Assembly: GCF_030381805.1 (NCBI RefSeq)
Contig: NZ_JAUDRH010000009.1
Location: 1-64,000, forward strand
DNA: 64,000 nucleotides
Direction of reading: 5' to 3'
From: Chlorogloeopsis sp. ULAP01
GTDB taxonomy: Bacteria; Cyanobacteriota; Cyanobacteriia; Cyanobacteriales; Nostocaceae
Below the pieces are notes generated by a model. It did not search any database and was not told the DNA's origin. It saw only the letters and a program-made list of their open reading frames with translations. The position numbers and the translations under genes are program-made. This document shows positions 8,431 through 16,309 of this stretch, one piece after another. Position 1 is the first letter of the stretch. The number at the start of each line of letters is the position of its first letter.

Positions 8431-9384
8431 TTAGCTGAGAAAATGTAACTGACTTACTACAAAACTAATTGCACGATGCGTCAGGGGAAGACTATCAACT
8501 ACCATACCCAGACATAACAGCATCATGTAAGAGATTGAATAGAGAAATAATCCTCTAGCTAAATTGCGTTCTTCTGGATTTTGCAACAGTTGCCAAGCTT
8601 TGTAAATAAATAATCCCCCCAAATATAGGGCGATCGCTGCATAGACAATTCCAGTTTGGTGCAAGGGATAAACCAGTAGCAGTGTTGCTGCTACGGTTAC
8701 CAAGGTGTAATACCAAATTTGCTGCACAGTTGCTTGATTGCCCGCTACTACTGGTAGCATAGGTATTCCTACTTTTGCGTAATCGTCCCTAATCATCAAT
8801 GCTAATGCCCAGAAGTGAGGTGGTGTCCACAAGAACACAATTGCAAATAACAACCATGCTGTCCAGCTTAAAGTACCTGTAACTGCTGCCCAGCCAACTA
8901 GTGTTGGTATTGCTCCGGCGGCACCTCCAATCACAATATTTTGGGTACTGTGGCGCTTCAGCAAATGTGTATAAACTAAAACGTAAAAAACAACACCAGA
9001 CATTGAGAGCAGAGCTGCTAGCAAGTTGGCAAATATAGTAAGTAGGGTAAAGGAGATGACAGCTAGAGCGATCGCAAAAAGGAGAGCATCGCGTGAGAGT
9101 ATCCTACCTGAAGGGATGGGACGGTGGCGCGTGCGCTCCATCTCATAATCAATATCTCTGTCGTAGATACAGTTAATAACTTGAGCGCTAGCAGCAGCTA
9201 GAGTGCCACCAGCTAGAGTTACTAGTAGAAGCATTGGATCTACTTGTCCTTTAGCTGCAATCCACATACTTCCAGCTGTAGTAATCAACAGTAATGGAAT
9301 AATCCTGGGTTTAGTTAACTGGTAGTAGCTTTGAAGAACTTGCAGAAATGTTTCATGCTGCTTCGAGACATTAGTCTCAATCAT
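8431..9384 (-). CDS. ctaB: Protoheme IX farnesyltransferase (haem O synthase)
   Basis: 317 residues, UbiA-family polytopic membrane protein with about eight or nine membrane segments. The first aspartate-rich motif is NCIYDRDIDYEMERT near residue 70, with HRPIPSG after it, both characteristic of CtaB/Cox10. It attaches a farnesyl group to haem B to give haem O, the first step toward haem A for cytochrome oxidase. ATG start. It follows ctaA with a 96-base gap on the same strand, and both are divergent from the oxidase subunit genes, so the locus supplies enzyme and cofactor together. Confidence 0.96.
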   Translation of the reverse strand: MIETNVSKQHETFLQVLQSYYQLTKPRIIPLLLITTAGSMWIAAKGQVDPMLLLVTLAGGTLAAASAQVINCIYDRDIDYEMERTRHRPIPSGRILSRDALLFAIALAVISFTLLTIFANLLAALLSMSGVVFYVLVYTHLLKRHSTQNIVIGGAAGAIPTLVGWAAVTGTLSWTAWLLFAIVFLWTPPHFWALALMIRDDYAKVGIPMLPVVAGNQATVQQIWYYTLVTVAATLLLVYPLHQTGIVYAAIALYLGGLFIYKAWQLLQNPEERNLARGLFLYSISYMMLLCLGMVVDSLPLTHRAISFVVSQLHFLS

Positions 9385-9480
9385 TTTGGCAATATTTCCT
9401 TTTGTGTTAACAACTTATAGGCTGCTGCTTTGGTTTTGTTAGTTCTTTTGAGTCTCAATCTGAAACTAGACTCACACAAT

Positions 9481-10464
9481 TTAGGGTTTTGCTTCAAGCA
9501 CAGGTTTAGCGATCGCAGTGGCTGTATCGGTAATCGTGTAAGTGTTGAGTTCCCGATTCATAGCCCAGTCACGCAGCGAGAGAACTGTAAAAACTACTAA
9601 AGTACCTAACAAAGCCGCTCCTAAAGCTTGATGGGAGACTGTCAGTGGCTCAACTTGGAGATGTAACCGAAAACTAGCAAATCCGATCAAAATTTGGAGT
9701 ATCAGCAATCCTCCAGCCATGTTTGCCAGTTTTCGCAAAGCTGGATGTAATGCTGGTGTACGCCAAGCCAGAACGACAACAGCTAATGTTGCTGCTGTTG
9801 GCGGGATCAAGCCAAAAATATGGGTGTACATAACATCACAAAGTTGGTAACCCGCAAAGCATTGATGTAATGCCCAGCGAGATCCGACTAAGGCACCGAG
9901 TAGACTTTGCACGTATACCAAGAGGGTAGCTGTCAAACCCACCCAAGGTAATTTACCAACAGTTCCAGTACCTTGGTATGGGGTAAGTGCGGTACCGATC
10001 ACCATTAAAGTCGAAAAAAACAATAATGCCGTTCCCAAGTGAGCAGTGACGATATCAAATCGTAATAGTTGAGTTACTGTAAGTCCGCCCAATATGCCTT
10101 GGAAGACAATTAAAAACAGGGCAAATGTGGATGCCCAAGGTAGCCAATGGGGTAAGGAGCGACGGCACAACCAACAAATACCAACAAGTGCGATCGCGCT
10201 CACACCAATTAGTGCCGCATCCAATCTATGAAACCACTCCAAGAAAACTTGGAAATTCATTTGTTTGGTTGGCACTAGTTCACCGTAGCACAAAGGCCAG
10301 TCTGGGCAAGCCAGTCCTGCATTCATCACGCGGGTGGCACTGCCAATAGCCATTAAAATCAGAGTGGCCACACACATTTTCCATACCAAACGACGAATTC
10401 GATCCTTTGGTTTTTGCTGTTCAACTGCCGTTAAATTTTGTTGTTCTAGGACTATCTCGCTCAT
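9481..10464 (-). CDS. ctaA: Haem A synthase (CtaA/Cox15 family)
   Basis: 327 residues with about eight membrane segments in two related halves. The first half has the conserved GSATRVMNAGLACPDWPLCYGE with the extracellular Cys pair, EWFHRLDAALIG and TAHLGTALLFF haem-ligand His. The second half has QCFAGYQLCD and VSHQALGAALLG. It oxidises haem O to haem A for subunit I. ATG start at 10464. Upstream is a 391-base divergent promoter region shared with ctaC. Confidence 0.96.
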   Translation of the reverse strand: MSEIVLEQQNLTAVEQQKPKDRIRRLVWKMCVATLILMAIGSATRVMNAGLACPDWPLCYGELVPTKQMNFQVFLEWFHRLDAALIGVSAIALVGICWLCRRSLPHWLPWASTFALFLIVFQGILGGLTVTQLLRFDIVTAHLGTALLFFSTLMVIGTALTPYQGTGTVGKLPWVGLTATLLVYVQSLLGALVGSRWALHQCFAGYQLCDVMYTHIFGLIPPTAATLAVVVLAWRTPALHPALRKLANMAGGLLILQILIGFASFRLHLQVEPLTVSHQALGAALLGTLVVFTVLSLRDWAMNRELNTYTITDTATAIAKPVLEAKP

Positions 10465-10855
10465 GAAAGATACCTTTTGCCTACTTTTCGTGAGCTAATA
10501 AACTTCAAGGGTAATCAATGTAGATCCTTCTCCACCCTAGCTTATATAAATCTGGACTAGAGATCGGCTCTCATTTATACTTTGAACCACCCTTGCTAGT
10601 TTCAGCTTGAAGCTTTGGGGATTTTTTCAATTGTCAGTAATCGATTGCTGCCAAGTCTTCTTGCTTCCGGAGAAAATTCCCTGATTGACATCCATCTTGT
10701 GGCATATCCAATCAATACGTTCTCTTGAGGATAGAAACATCAGCTTAAAAATTAATAATGATTTCACCTTCTGCTACTCAATGTCTGGCAGCCTAGACTA
10801 CCGTAGTAAGTGAGCAGTTCTGTCCAACGTAGTAAAGTCATTAACTCTATCAACC
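10465..10855. promoter_or_regulatory. Divergent ctaA / ctaC promoter region
   Basis: 391 bases between the two divergent start codons, without ORFs. It must contain promoters for both oxidase transcripts. No canonical -35/-10 pair with good spacing stood out by eye, which would fit activator-dependent control, but that is inference. Confidence 0.5.
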
Positions 10856-11938
10856 GTGAAAATTCCAAGTTCCATCTGGACATTACTCATTGGCATCCTA
10901 CTGACACTCGTCAGTCTTTGGTACGGTCAAAATCATGACCTTCTACCAAAAGCAGCCTCTGATGAAGCTTCCTTGGTAGACGGCCTATTCAATACAATGA
11001 TGACCGTATCTGTAGGTATTTTTCTTGTAGTTGAAGGTGTTTTAATATACACTATAATCAAGTATCGCCGACGTGCAGGTGACGACAAAGATGGTCTGCC
11101 AGTTCATGGCAACGTACCACTCGAAATTCTCTGGACGGCGATCCCGGCTATTATTGTTATCGGTATTTCTGTTTACAGCTTCGATGTTTACAATGAAATG
11201 GGTGGTTTCAATCCCCATGCTGTCCACGAAGCCCCGATGACACCGCAAGCGATGAAAATGCCAGGGGCGGCAATCGCGGCAACTTTAACTGATACACCAG
11301 CGAGTACAAAACCCAACCTCAATCAGGAAAAATCCGATGAGGCAATGCAAGATCCAGCTACAGCAGCAGTCCGCAATGCTGATCAAATTCCTCAAAAACA
11401 GAATGCTCCTGGAGTAGGAAGTGTTGCTCCGACAATTGGCCCTACTCCTGACAAAGAAGGCAAACCACCCGCGCTTACAGTTAACGTTACAGGTTTGCAG
11501 TACGCCTGGATTTTCACTTATCCAGAAACCAGTGTCACTTCTGGTGAACTGCACGTTCCTGTCGGACGTGAGGTGCAAATTAATATGACAGCTAATGATG
11601 TGATTCACGCTTTCTGGGTACCAGAGTTTCGCCTGAAGCAAGATGCGATCCCCGGACGGCAAAGCGAAATTCGCTTCACTCCCAGCAAAGAGGGTACGTA
11701 TGCGCTCATCTGTGCAGAACTTTGTGGCCCCTACCACGGTGCAATGAGATCGCAAGTTGTTGTGGAAAAGCCAGAAACATTTGCAGCGTGGATGAAAGAG
11801 CAGCAAGTTGCAAGCAACGAAACGCTCAATCAAGCAATAGCTGTAAATCCTGCGGAATTATCCCCAGCTGATTTTCTTGCACCCCATACTCACAACATGG
11901 GAATTCAGCCAGAAATACTACATCAAATTCACAATTAG
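10856..11938 (+). CDS. ctaC: Cytochrome c oxidase subunit II
   Basis: 360 residues, GTG start. The N-terminus has two membrane segments (around residues 5-23 and 45-67), then a long Pro/Ala/Gln-rich linker (about residues 110-200), then the cupredoxin domain. The CuA site is complete: the His in DVIHAFWVPEF and the CAELCGPYHGAM motif with both Cys, Glu, His and Met. It accepts electrons from plastocyanin or cytochrome c6 and passes them to subunit I. First gene of ctaC-ctaD-ctaE. The long linker is within the range seen in cyanobacterial subunit II. Confidence 0.96.
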   Translation: MKIPSSIWTLLIGILLTLVSLWYGQNHDLLPKAASDEASLVDGLFNTMMTVSVGIFLVVEGVLIYTIIKYRRRAGDDKDGLPVHGNVPLEILWTAIPAIIVIGISVYSFDVYNEMGGFNPHAVHEAPMTPQAMKMPGAAIAATLTDTPASTKPNLNQEKSDEAMQDPATAAVRNADQIPQKQNAPGVGSVAPTIGPTPDKEGKPPALTVNVTGLQYAWIFTYPETSVTSGELHVPVGREVQINMTANDVIHAFWVPEFRLKQDAIPGRQSEIRFTPSKEGTYALICAELCGPYHGAMRSQVVVEKPETFAAWMKEQQVASNETLNQAIAVNPAELSPADFLAPHTHNMGIQPEILHQIHN

Positions 11939-12012
11939 TCATTAGTCATTGGTCATTAGTCATTAGGACACGAGACAAATGACAAAGGACAAATGACAAA
12001 GGACAAATGACA
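11936..12012 (+). repeat. Short tandem repeats between ctaC and ctaD
   Basis: The 80-base gap is made of two simple arrays: AGTCATT / GGTCATT heptads (11938-11966), then GACAAATGACAAAG-like units repeated three times up to 12012. Heptad arrays of this sort (STRR-like) are typical of intergenic regions in filamentous cyanobacteria. The second array creates an extra ATG at 12007 in the ctaD frame. Confidence 0.7.
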
Positions 12013-12021
12013 ATAGATTTT

Positions 12022-13767
12022 ATGACACAAGCACAGGTACAAGAAAAAGCCAATATTCCTGCCGAAATTGAGGAACCAGGAATAAGGAAGTGGTGGGAAT
12101 ACTTTACCTTTAACACCGATCATAAAGTTATCGGTATTCAATACCTAGTATCCACGTTCATTTTCTACTGTATTGGTGGCGTGATGGCTGATTTGGTTCG
12201 CACAGAACTGCGAACCCCAGAAGTCGATTTTGTTACCCCCGAAGTCTACAACAGCTTATTTACGTTGCACGCCACAATTATGATTTTCTTGTGGATAGTG
12301 CCAGCAGGTGCGGGTTTCACTAACTACGTGCTTCCCCTGATGATTGGGGCAAAGGATATGGCGTTCCCTCGCTTGAATGCCTTAGCTTTTTGGATTATTC
12401 CCCCAGCAGGTTTAATGTTAATCGCTAGCTTAGTTGTAGGCGATGCACCAGACGCAGGTTGGACTTCTTACCCTCCCCTGAGCTTGGTCACCGGTCAGGT
12501 GGGTGAGGGAATTTGGATTATGAGTGTCCTGCTTTTGGGTACATCATCTATTCTGGGGGCAATTAATTTCATCGTCACCCTTCTAAAAATGCGTGCTCCT
12601 GGCATAGGGTTCCATCAATTGCCTTTGTTTTGCTGGGCAGCTTTTGCAACCTCAGCGTTGGTTCTTTTATCTACACCTGTACTTGCGGCAGGATTAATCT
12701 TGCTTGCCTTTGATTTACTCGCAGGCACAACATTTTTTAATCCCACTGGTGGTGGCGATCCCGTAGTTTACCAGCATATGTTCTGGTTCTATTCCCACCC
12801 GGCAGTTTACATCATGATTTTGCCCTTCTTTGGGGTAATTTCTGAGGTGATCCCCGTTCATTCTCGCAAACCAATTTTTGGTTATAAAGCGATCGCCTAC
12901 TCTTCTTTGGCAATTAGCTTTTTGGGCTTGATTGTCTGGGCGCACCATATGTTCACCAGTGGTATCCCTGGTTGGTTGCGGATGTTCTTTATGATCACCA
13001 CAATGATCATTGCCGTACCCACGGGGATTAAAATTTTCAGTTGGTTGGGAACTCTCTGGGGTGGCAAACTTCACCTGGAGCGCCCTGCTTTGCTGTTTGC
13101 GATCGGCTTTGTCGGCACTTTCGTGATTGGCGGGATCAGTGGTGTGATGCTGGCAGCCGTGCCGTTTGACATCCACGTTCACGACACCTATTTTGTTGTG
13201 GCGCATCTGCATTACGTTCTGTTTGGTGGTAGTGTATTGGGCATTTATGCAGCCTTTTACCACTGGTTCCCGAAAATGACAGGGCGAATGCTGAATGAAT
13301 TTTGGGGACAGGTTCATTTCGCCTTCACCATCATCGGTTTAAATATGACTTTCTTGCCGATGCACAAGCTAGGCATGATGGGTATGAACCGTCGCATCGC
13401 CCAGTACGATCCCCAGTTCACATTCCTCAACGAAATCTGCACTTATGGTTCTTATATATTGGCAGTTTCGACATTCCCCTTCATTATTAATGTGATTTGG
13501 AGTTGGATGTACGGGCCAAAAGCGGGTAATAATCCCTGGAATGCACTAACTCTGGAGTGGATGACTGCTTCACCGCCAGCGTTTGAAAACTTCGATAAAC
13601 CACCAGTACTAGCAACAGGCCCTTATGACTACGGCTTAGAAAATGCAAGGGAAGGCGTTCCCCTGTCCGATGCCGAACCAATTTTGTCTGCTGGTACTAA
13701 CTCCGTCTTACGTGCCAATCCAGACGAACCTTATCCGGCGATCGCTGCTGAAACTGACGAACGTTAG
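12022..13767 (+). CDS. ctaD: Cytochrome c oxidase subunit I
   Basis: 581 residues from the ATG at 12022. An in-frame ATG at 12007 lies inside a tandem repeat and is less likely, as the family typically starts near MTQAQVQ. It has twelve membrane segments. Haem and copper ligands are visible: LHATIM (low-spin haem His), WFYSHPAVYIMILP (CuB His and cross-linked Tyr region), WAHHMFTSG, and HDTYFVVAHLHYV (haem a3 and a ligands). This is the catalytic, proton-pumping subunit of the aa3-type oxidase that reduces O2 in respiration. Middle gene of the ctaCDE operon. Confidence 0.96.
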   Translation: MTQAQVQEKANIPAEIEEPGIRKWWEYFTFNTDHKVIGIQYLVSTFIFYCIGGVMADLVRTELRTPEVDFVTPEVYNSLFTLHATIMIFLWIVPAGAGFTNYVLPLMIGAKDMAFPRLNALAFWIIPPAGLMLIASLVVGDAPDAGWTSYPPLSLVTGQVGEGIWIMSVLLLGTSSILGAINFIVTLLKMRAPGIGFHQLPLFCWAAFATSALVLLSTPVLAAGLILLAFDLLAGTTFFNPTGGGDPVVYQHMFWFYSHPAVYIMILPFFGVISEVIPVHSRKPIFGYKAIAYSSLAISFLGLIVWAHHMFTSGIPGWLRMFFMITTMIIAVPTGIKIFSWLGTLWGGKLHLERPALLFAIGFVGTFVIGGISGVMLAAVPFDIHVHDTYFVVAHLHYVLFGGSVLGIYAAFYHWFPKMTGRMLNEFWGQVHFAFTIIGLNMTFLPMHKLGMMGMNRRIAQYDPQFTFLNEICTYGSYILAVSTFPFIINVIWSWMYGPKAGNNPWNALTLEWMTASPPAFENFDKPPVLATGPYDYGLENAREGVPLSDAEPILSAGTNSVLRANPDEPYPAIAAETDER

Positions 13768-13852
13768 TGAAGGCAGAAGGCAGAAGGGTAAAATTTATCC
13801 TTCTTCCGTCACACAGAAAATTCAGATTTCACACCTTTACCTTAGAAGATTC

Positions 13853-14473
13853 ATGCAAAGTCAAACAGTTGACCCAGCAAAAGCAGAACTAAATTACCAC
13901 CACACAATGGAAGCTGCTCATCACGAGGAGCATCCAGATTTTCGTCTCTTTGGACTAATTATGTTTCTAGTTGCTGAAGGGATGATTTTTATGGGTTTGT
14001 TCGGTGCCTATTTGGCTTTCCGTTCTACGTTGCCTGCTTGGCCTCCAGAAGGAACTCCTGAACTAGAATTACTGCTTCCCGGAGTCAATACCATCAATCT
14101 GATTGCTAGTAGTTTTGTGATCCACAATGCCGATGCCGCAATCAAAAAGAATAATTTGCGGGGTATGCAAATATGGTTTGGGATCACTGCTGTGATGGGG
14201 ATCGTTTTCTTGGTGGGCCAGTTGTATGAATACTACCACCTGGAATTCGGTCTGAATACAAACTTGTTTGCCAGTGCATTTTTCGTTTTGACAGGTTTCC
14301 ACGGACTGCACGTCACTATTGGTGTTTTAGCAATTCTGGCTGTGTTGTGGCGATCGCTTAAACCAGGTCATTACAGTAGCGAAAAGCACTTTGGAATAGA
14401 AGCTGCTGAAATTTACTGGCACTTTGTAGACGTGATTTGGATTATCCTCTTCGGATTGTTATATATTCTTTAG
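13853..14473 (+). CDS. ctaE: Cytochrome c oxidase subunit III
   Basis: 206 residues from the ATG at 13853; the open frame extends upstream over the end of ctaD but has no subunit III sequence there. Five membrane segments, with FRLFGLIMFLVAEGMIF at the start of the first and LTGFHGLHVTIG and YWHFVDVIWIILF toward the end, typical of COX3. It is the shorter five-helix bacterial form. It stabilises the oxidase and supports proton uptake. Last gene of the operon, followed by a strong terminator. Confidence 0.95.
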   Translation: MQSQTVDPAKAELNYHHTMEAAHHEEHPDFRLFGLIMFLVAEGMIFMGLFGAYLAFRSTLPAWPPEGTPELELLLPGVNTINLIASSFVIHNADAAIKKNNLRGMQIWFGITAVMGIVFLVGQLYEYYHLEFGLNTNLFASAFFVLTGFHGLHVTIGVLAILAVLWRSLKPGHYSSEKHFGIEAAEIYWHFVDVIWIILFGLLYIL

Positions 14474-14529
14474 AGTATTGTTTATTACTTAATACTCTCA
14501 TTAAAAAACCCCCATCAGGGGGCTTTTTT
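14472..14529. terminator. Double hairpin, bidirectional terminator after ctaE
   Basis: First hairpin: AGAGTATT (14472-14479) with AATACTCT (14491-14498). Second: CCCCC (14509-14513) with GGGGG (14518-14522), loop ATCA, flanked by six A before and six T after (with one C between). The second is a textbook terminator in both directions and serves ctaE (+) and the convergent YdcF-like gene (-). Confidence 0.88.
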
Positions 14530-14541
14530 ATTAACTATTAA

Positions 14542-15378
14542 CTAACTTCTATCTTCTGTACCCACCAGATTGAGATTTTGGGGTTGCAACTGTGAAGAAT
14601 TTTCTAATTTGGCTACTGGCGAATCTTGGTGTTGAGTAGTCAAATCACGGGGAAGAAGACGTCCTTGTAAACCATAGCTAAGTAAACCCATAGACTCGTA
14701 AAACATAAGTACTGCTTTTTTCCTCCTTGGCAAATAATTTGGGAGAGGGCTTGAATGCGGAATAACTTCAAATCCTAAATTACGAAAAGTCAGCACAGAA
14801 CGTAACATATGTGGAGGATCGGTTACAAGCAAAATCTGCTCTACTCCTCGTGGTTTCAATACGGAAGCGGCGAAAATTGCGTTTTCTTTTGTAGTTCTAG
14901 AGCAGTGTTCTTCAGCTAACGCATCATCAGGAACACCCTGTGCTTTTAATTCCTCTACTATTTCTTGCCCATCTCCGGCACCACTGGCAAAAATCAAAGG
15001 TGCTCGTTGAGATTTCCAAAGTTCTGCTGCTACTTCTACACGAGAAGGCCGGAATTTAGGTCCACGTCCCAAAATAACAATTGCGTCTGCTTCTGTTGTA
15101 CCTGGATCTTTAGGAACAAATGCCCACAATCCTTTTTTAATTACTGCTGTTGTGAGCGGGAAAGTAACAATTAAGTAGAGCGCACACAAAAGGATTCCTA
15201 ACCTAGTAAATAGGCGTCGCCACCGCAACTCTCTCAAAAATGGAATAATCCAAGGTAAGAAGACTAAAGCTACACATACTAAAACAATTAGAGACGGTAT
15301 CATCAGCCACTGTTGAAGCGTTGACTTTAAAGCCAACCACTGGCTAGCAGGACGCTCGCACAAACTTGGATCAAGCAT
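14542..15378 (-). CDS. YdcF/ElyC-like DUF218 membrane protein
   Basis: 278 residues. Two hydrophobic segments near residues 25-48 and 58-80 are followed by a DUF218 domain: EADAIVILGRG, then FASGAGDGQEIVEELKAQGV and the acid-rich SRTTKENAIFAA, and LLVTDPPHMLRS. DUF218 proteins such as SanA, ElyC and YdcF are tied to envelope or vancomycin phenotypes and to SAM binding in single cases; the reaction is unsettled. The domain probably faces the periplasm (inference from topology). ATG start. Convergent with ctaE. Confidence 0.85.
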   Translation of the reverse strand: MLDPSLCERPASQWLALKSTLQQWLMIPSLIVLVCVALVFLPWIIPFLRELRWRRLFTRLGILLCALYLIVTFPLTTAVIKKGLWAFVPKDPGTTEADAIVILGRGPKFRPSRVEVAAELWKSQRAPLIFASGAGDGQEIVEELKAQGVPDDALAEEHCSRTTKENAIFAASVLKPRGVEQILLVTDPPHMLRSVLTFRNLGFEVIPHSSPLPNYLPRRKKAVLMFYESMGLLSYGLQGRLLPRDLTTQHQDSPVAKLENSSQLQPQNLNLVGTEDRS

Positions 15379-15534
15379 TTAAGTTTATTTAAGAAAATTG
15401 TATTTTTTGTAATATCGAACATACATATTATGGCAGCTTTATCAATTGATTGACTGGGATACTTGATTTAACTGCTATACACTGATTATAAGAATTACTT
15501 ATGAAGTATATATACCTTTCTTTGTCAACTTCTA

Positions 15535-15563
15535 TTGACTGTTTGTAACAAAAATATTATATT
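15535..15563 (+). promoter_or_regulatory. Predicted promoter of an intergenic transcript
   Basis: TTGACT (15535-15540) and TATATT (15558-15563) are separated by exactly 17 bases, a good sigma-70-type match. No ORF follows, but a terminator lies about 120 bases downstream. The predicted start is near 15570. Confidence 0.5.
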
Positions 15564-15569
15564 TATTTA

Positions 15570-15708
15570 CATAAGTTAATAATTATCAAAATAAAAAATA
15601 AACTAAATATCTTAAGTTCTGATCTGTATCTCCCAAAGTGCTAAACACACTACGTGAACGACATTTGGATTCCTCTAACTCACCTCGGTTTAACAGCCGG
15701 GGTTTTTT
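15570..15708 (+). ncRNA. Candidate small non-coding RNA
   Basis: About 140 bases bounded by the promoter at 15535-15563 and the terminator at 15683-15708. There is no ATG between the promoter and the terminator stem and no useful open frame. The 5' half is A/T-rich and open; the 3' half ends in the terminator hairpin, preceded by the C/T-rich CCTCTAACTCACCTC. It does not match Yfr1, Yfr2, 6S or tmRNA as far as I can tell. This is an inference from signals, not from expression. Confidence 0.35.
15683..15708 (+). terminator. Orphan Rho-independent terminator
   Basis: CCTCGG (15683-15688) pairs with CCGGGG (15697-15702; one G-T pair), loop TTTAACAG, followed by six T. It points along the plus strand, where no coding gene lies upstream, and so it supports the small RNA call. 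Confidence 0.65.
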
Positions 15709-15936
15709 GTGATCTCAGTAATTTAGTAACCGATGATTAGCTGACTGTTATTTTGCTTTTCAAGATTCACATCTTGTAGTGTCTGCTTGATTGCAACTTT
15801 TCTAGAATAGCCACTGTCTAACTTTCTTCAAACTCTTCTTTTTATATTGTGGACAATGTTCTGAAGTTCTACACATTGCCGTGACTAATGCGAATTGAAG
15901 AACCTGCTTATACCAATTCCCGAAAAGAATGAAGCA

Positions 15937-16125
15937 GACGCGTAGGTTGGGGAGCCATTTGTGTGGGCGGGTTTCCCGACTTGAACAAAGTGGCGTTTGT
16001 AGCTTGCTTCCCCGTAGGGGTAGGGAGTGAAATCTAACAATTACAAGACTTTAAGGTGTTGGGTTACCCTGCACCGAAGCCGCGCAAAGCGCGTCTACAT
16101 CGCTCAACCCAACCTACATCCGTAT
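15937..16125. repeat. Intergenic dispersed repeats
   Basis: This part of the 15709-16309 spacer holds fragments of repeats common in filamentous cyanobacteria: GTTGGGTT (16058-16065) with AACCCAAC (16106-16113) as an inverted pair, enclosing GAAGCCGCGCAAAGCGCGTCTAC-type sequence (positions 16076-16098) that is similar to 51050-51075 and 30778-30801. No gene seen; the remainder up to 16309 is AT-rich and without features. Confidence 0.55.
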
Positions 16126-16309
16126 CATAGTTTTGTGAAATGGTATTACTGTTGGCTGAAGCCTTAAGGGCTTCTTGTAGAGTATCTAAAGGGTGCAAGT
16201 TTCTAGAGAACAAGTAATATTATGAAAGTTTTCTATTGACATTCACTATTTTTACTTGACCAGTAAGGATATACTTCAAAAATCGTCTAACAAATTTAGT
16301 CAAATTGCA

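Noticed and set aside
11285..11833. 182-codon frame antisense to ctaC
   Set aside because: It lies wholly inside a highly conserved oxidase gene and its composition follows from the opposite strand.
12715..13317. 200-codon frame antisense to ctaD
   Set aside because: Long only because the conserved ctaD sequence avoids stops in that frame; rich in His, Gln and Asn, with no domain.
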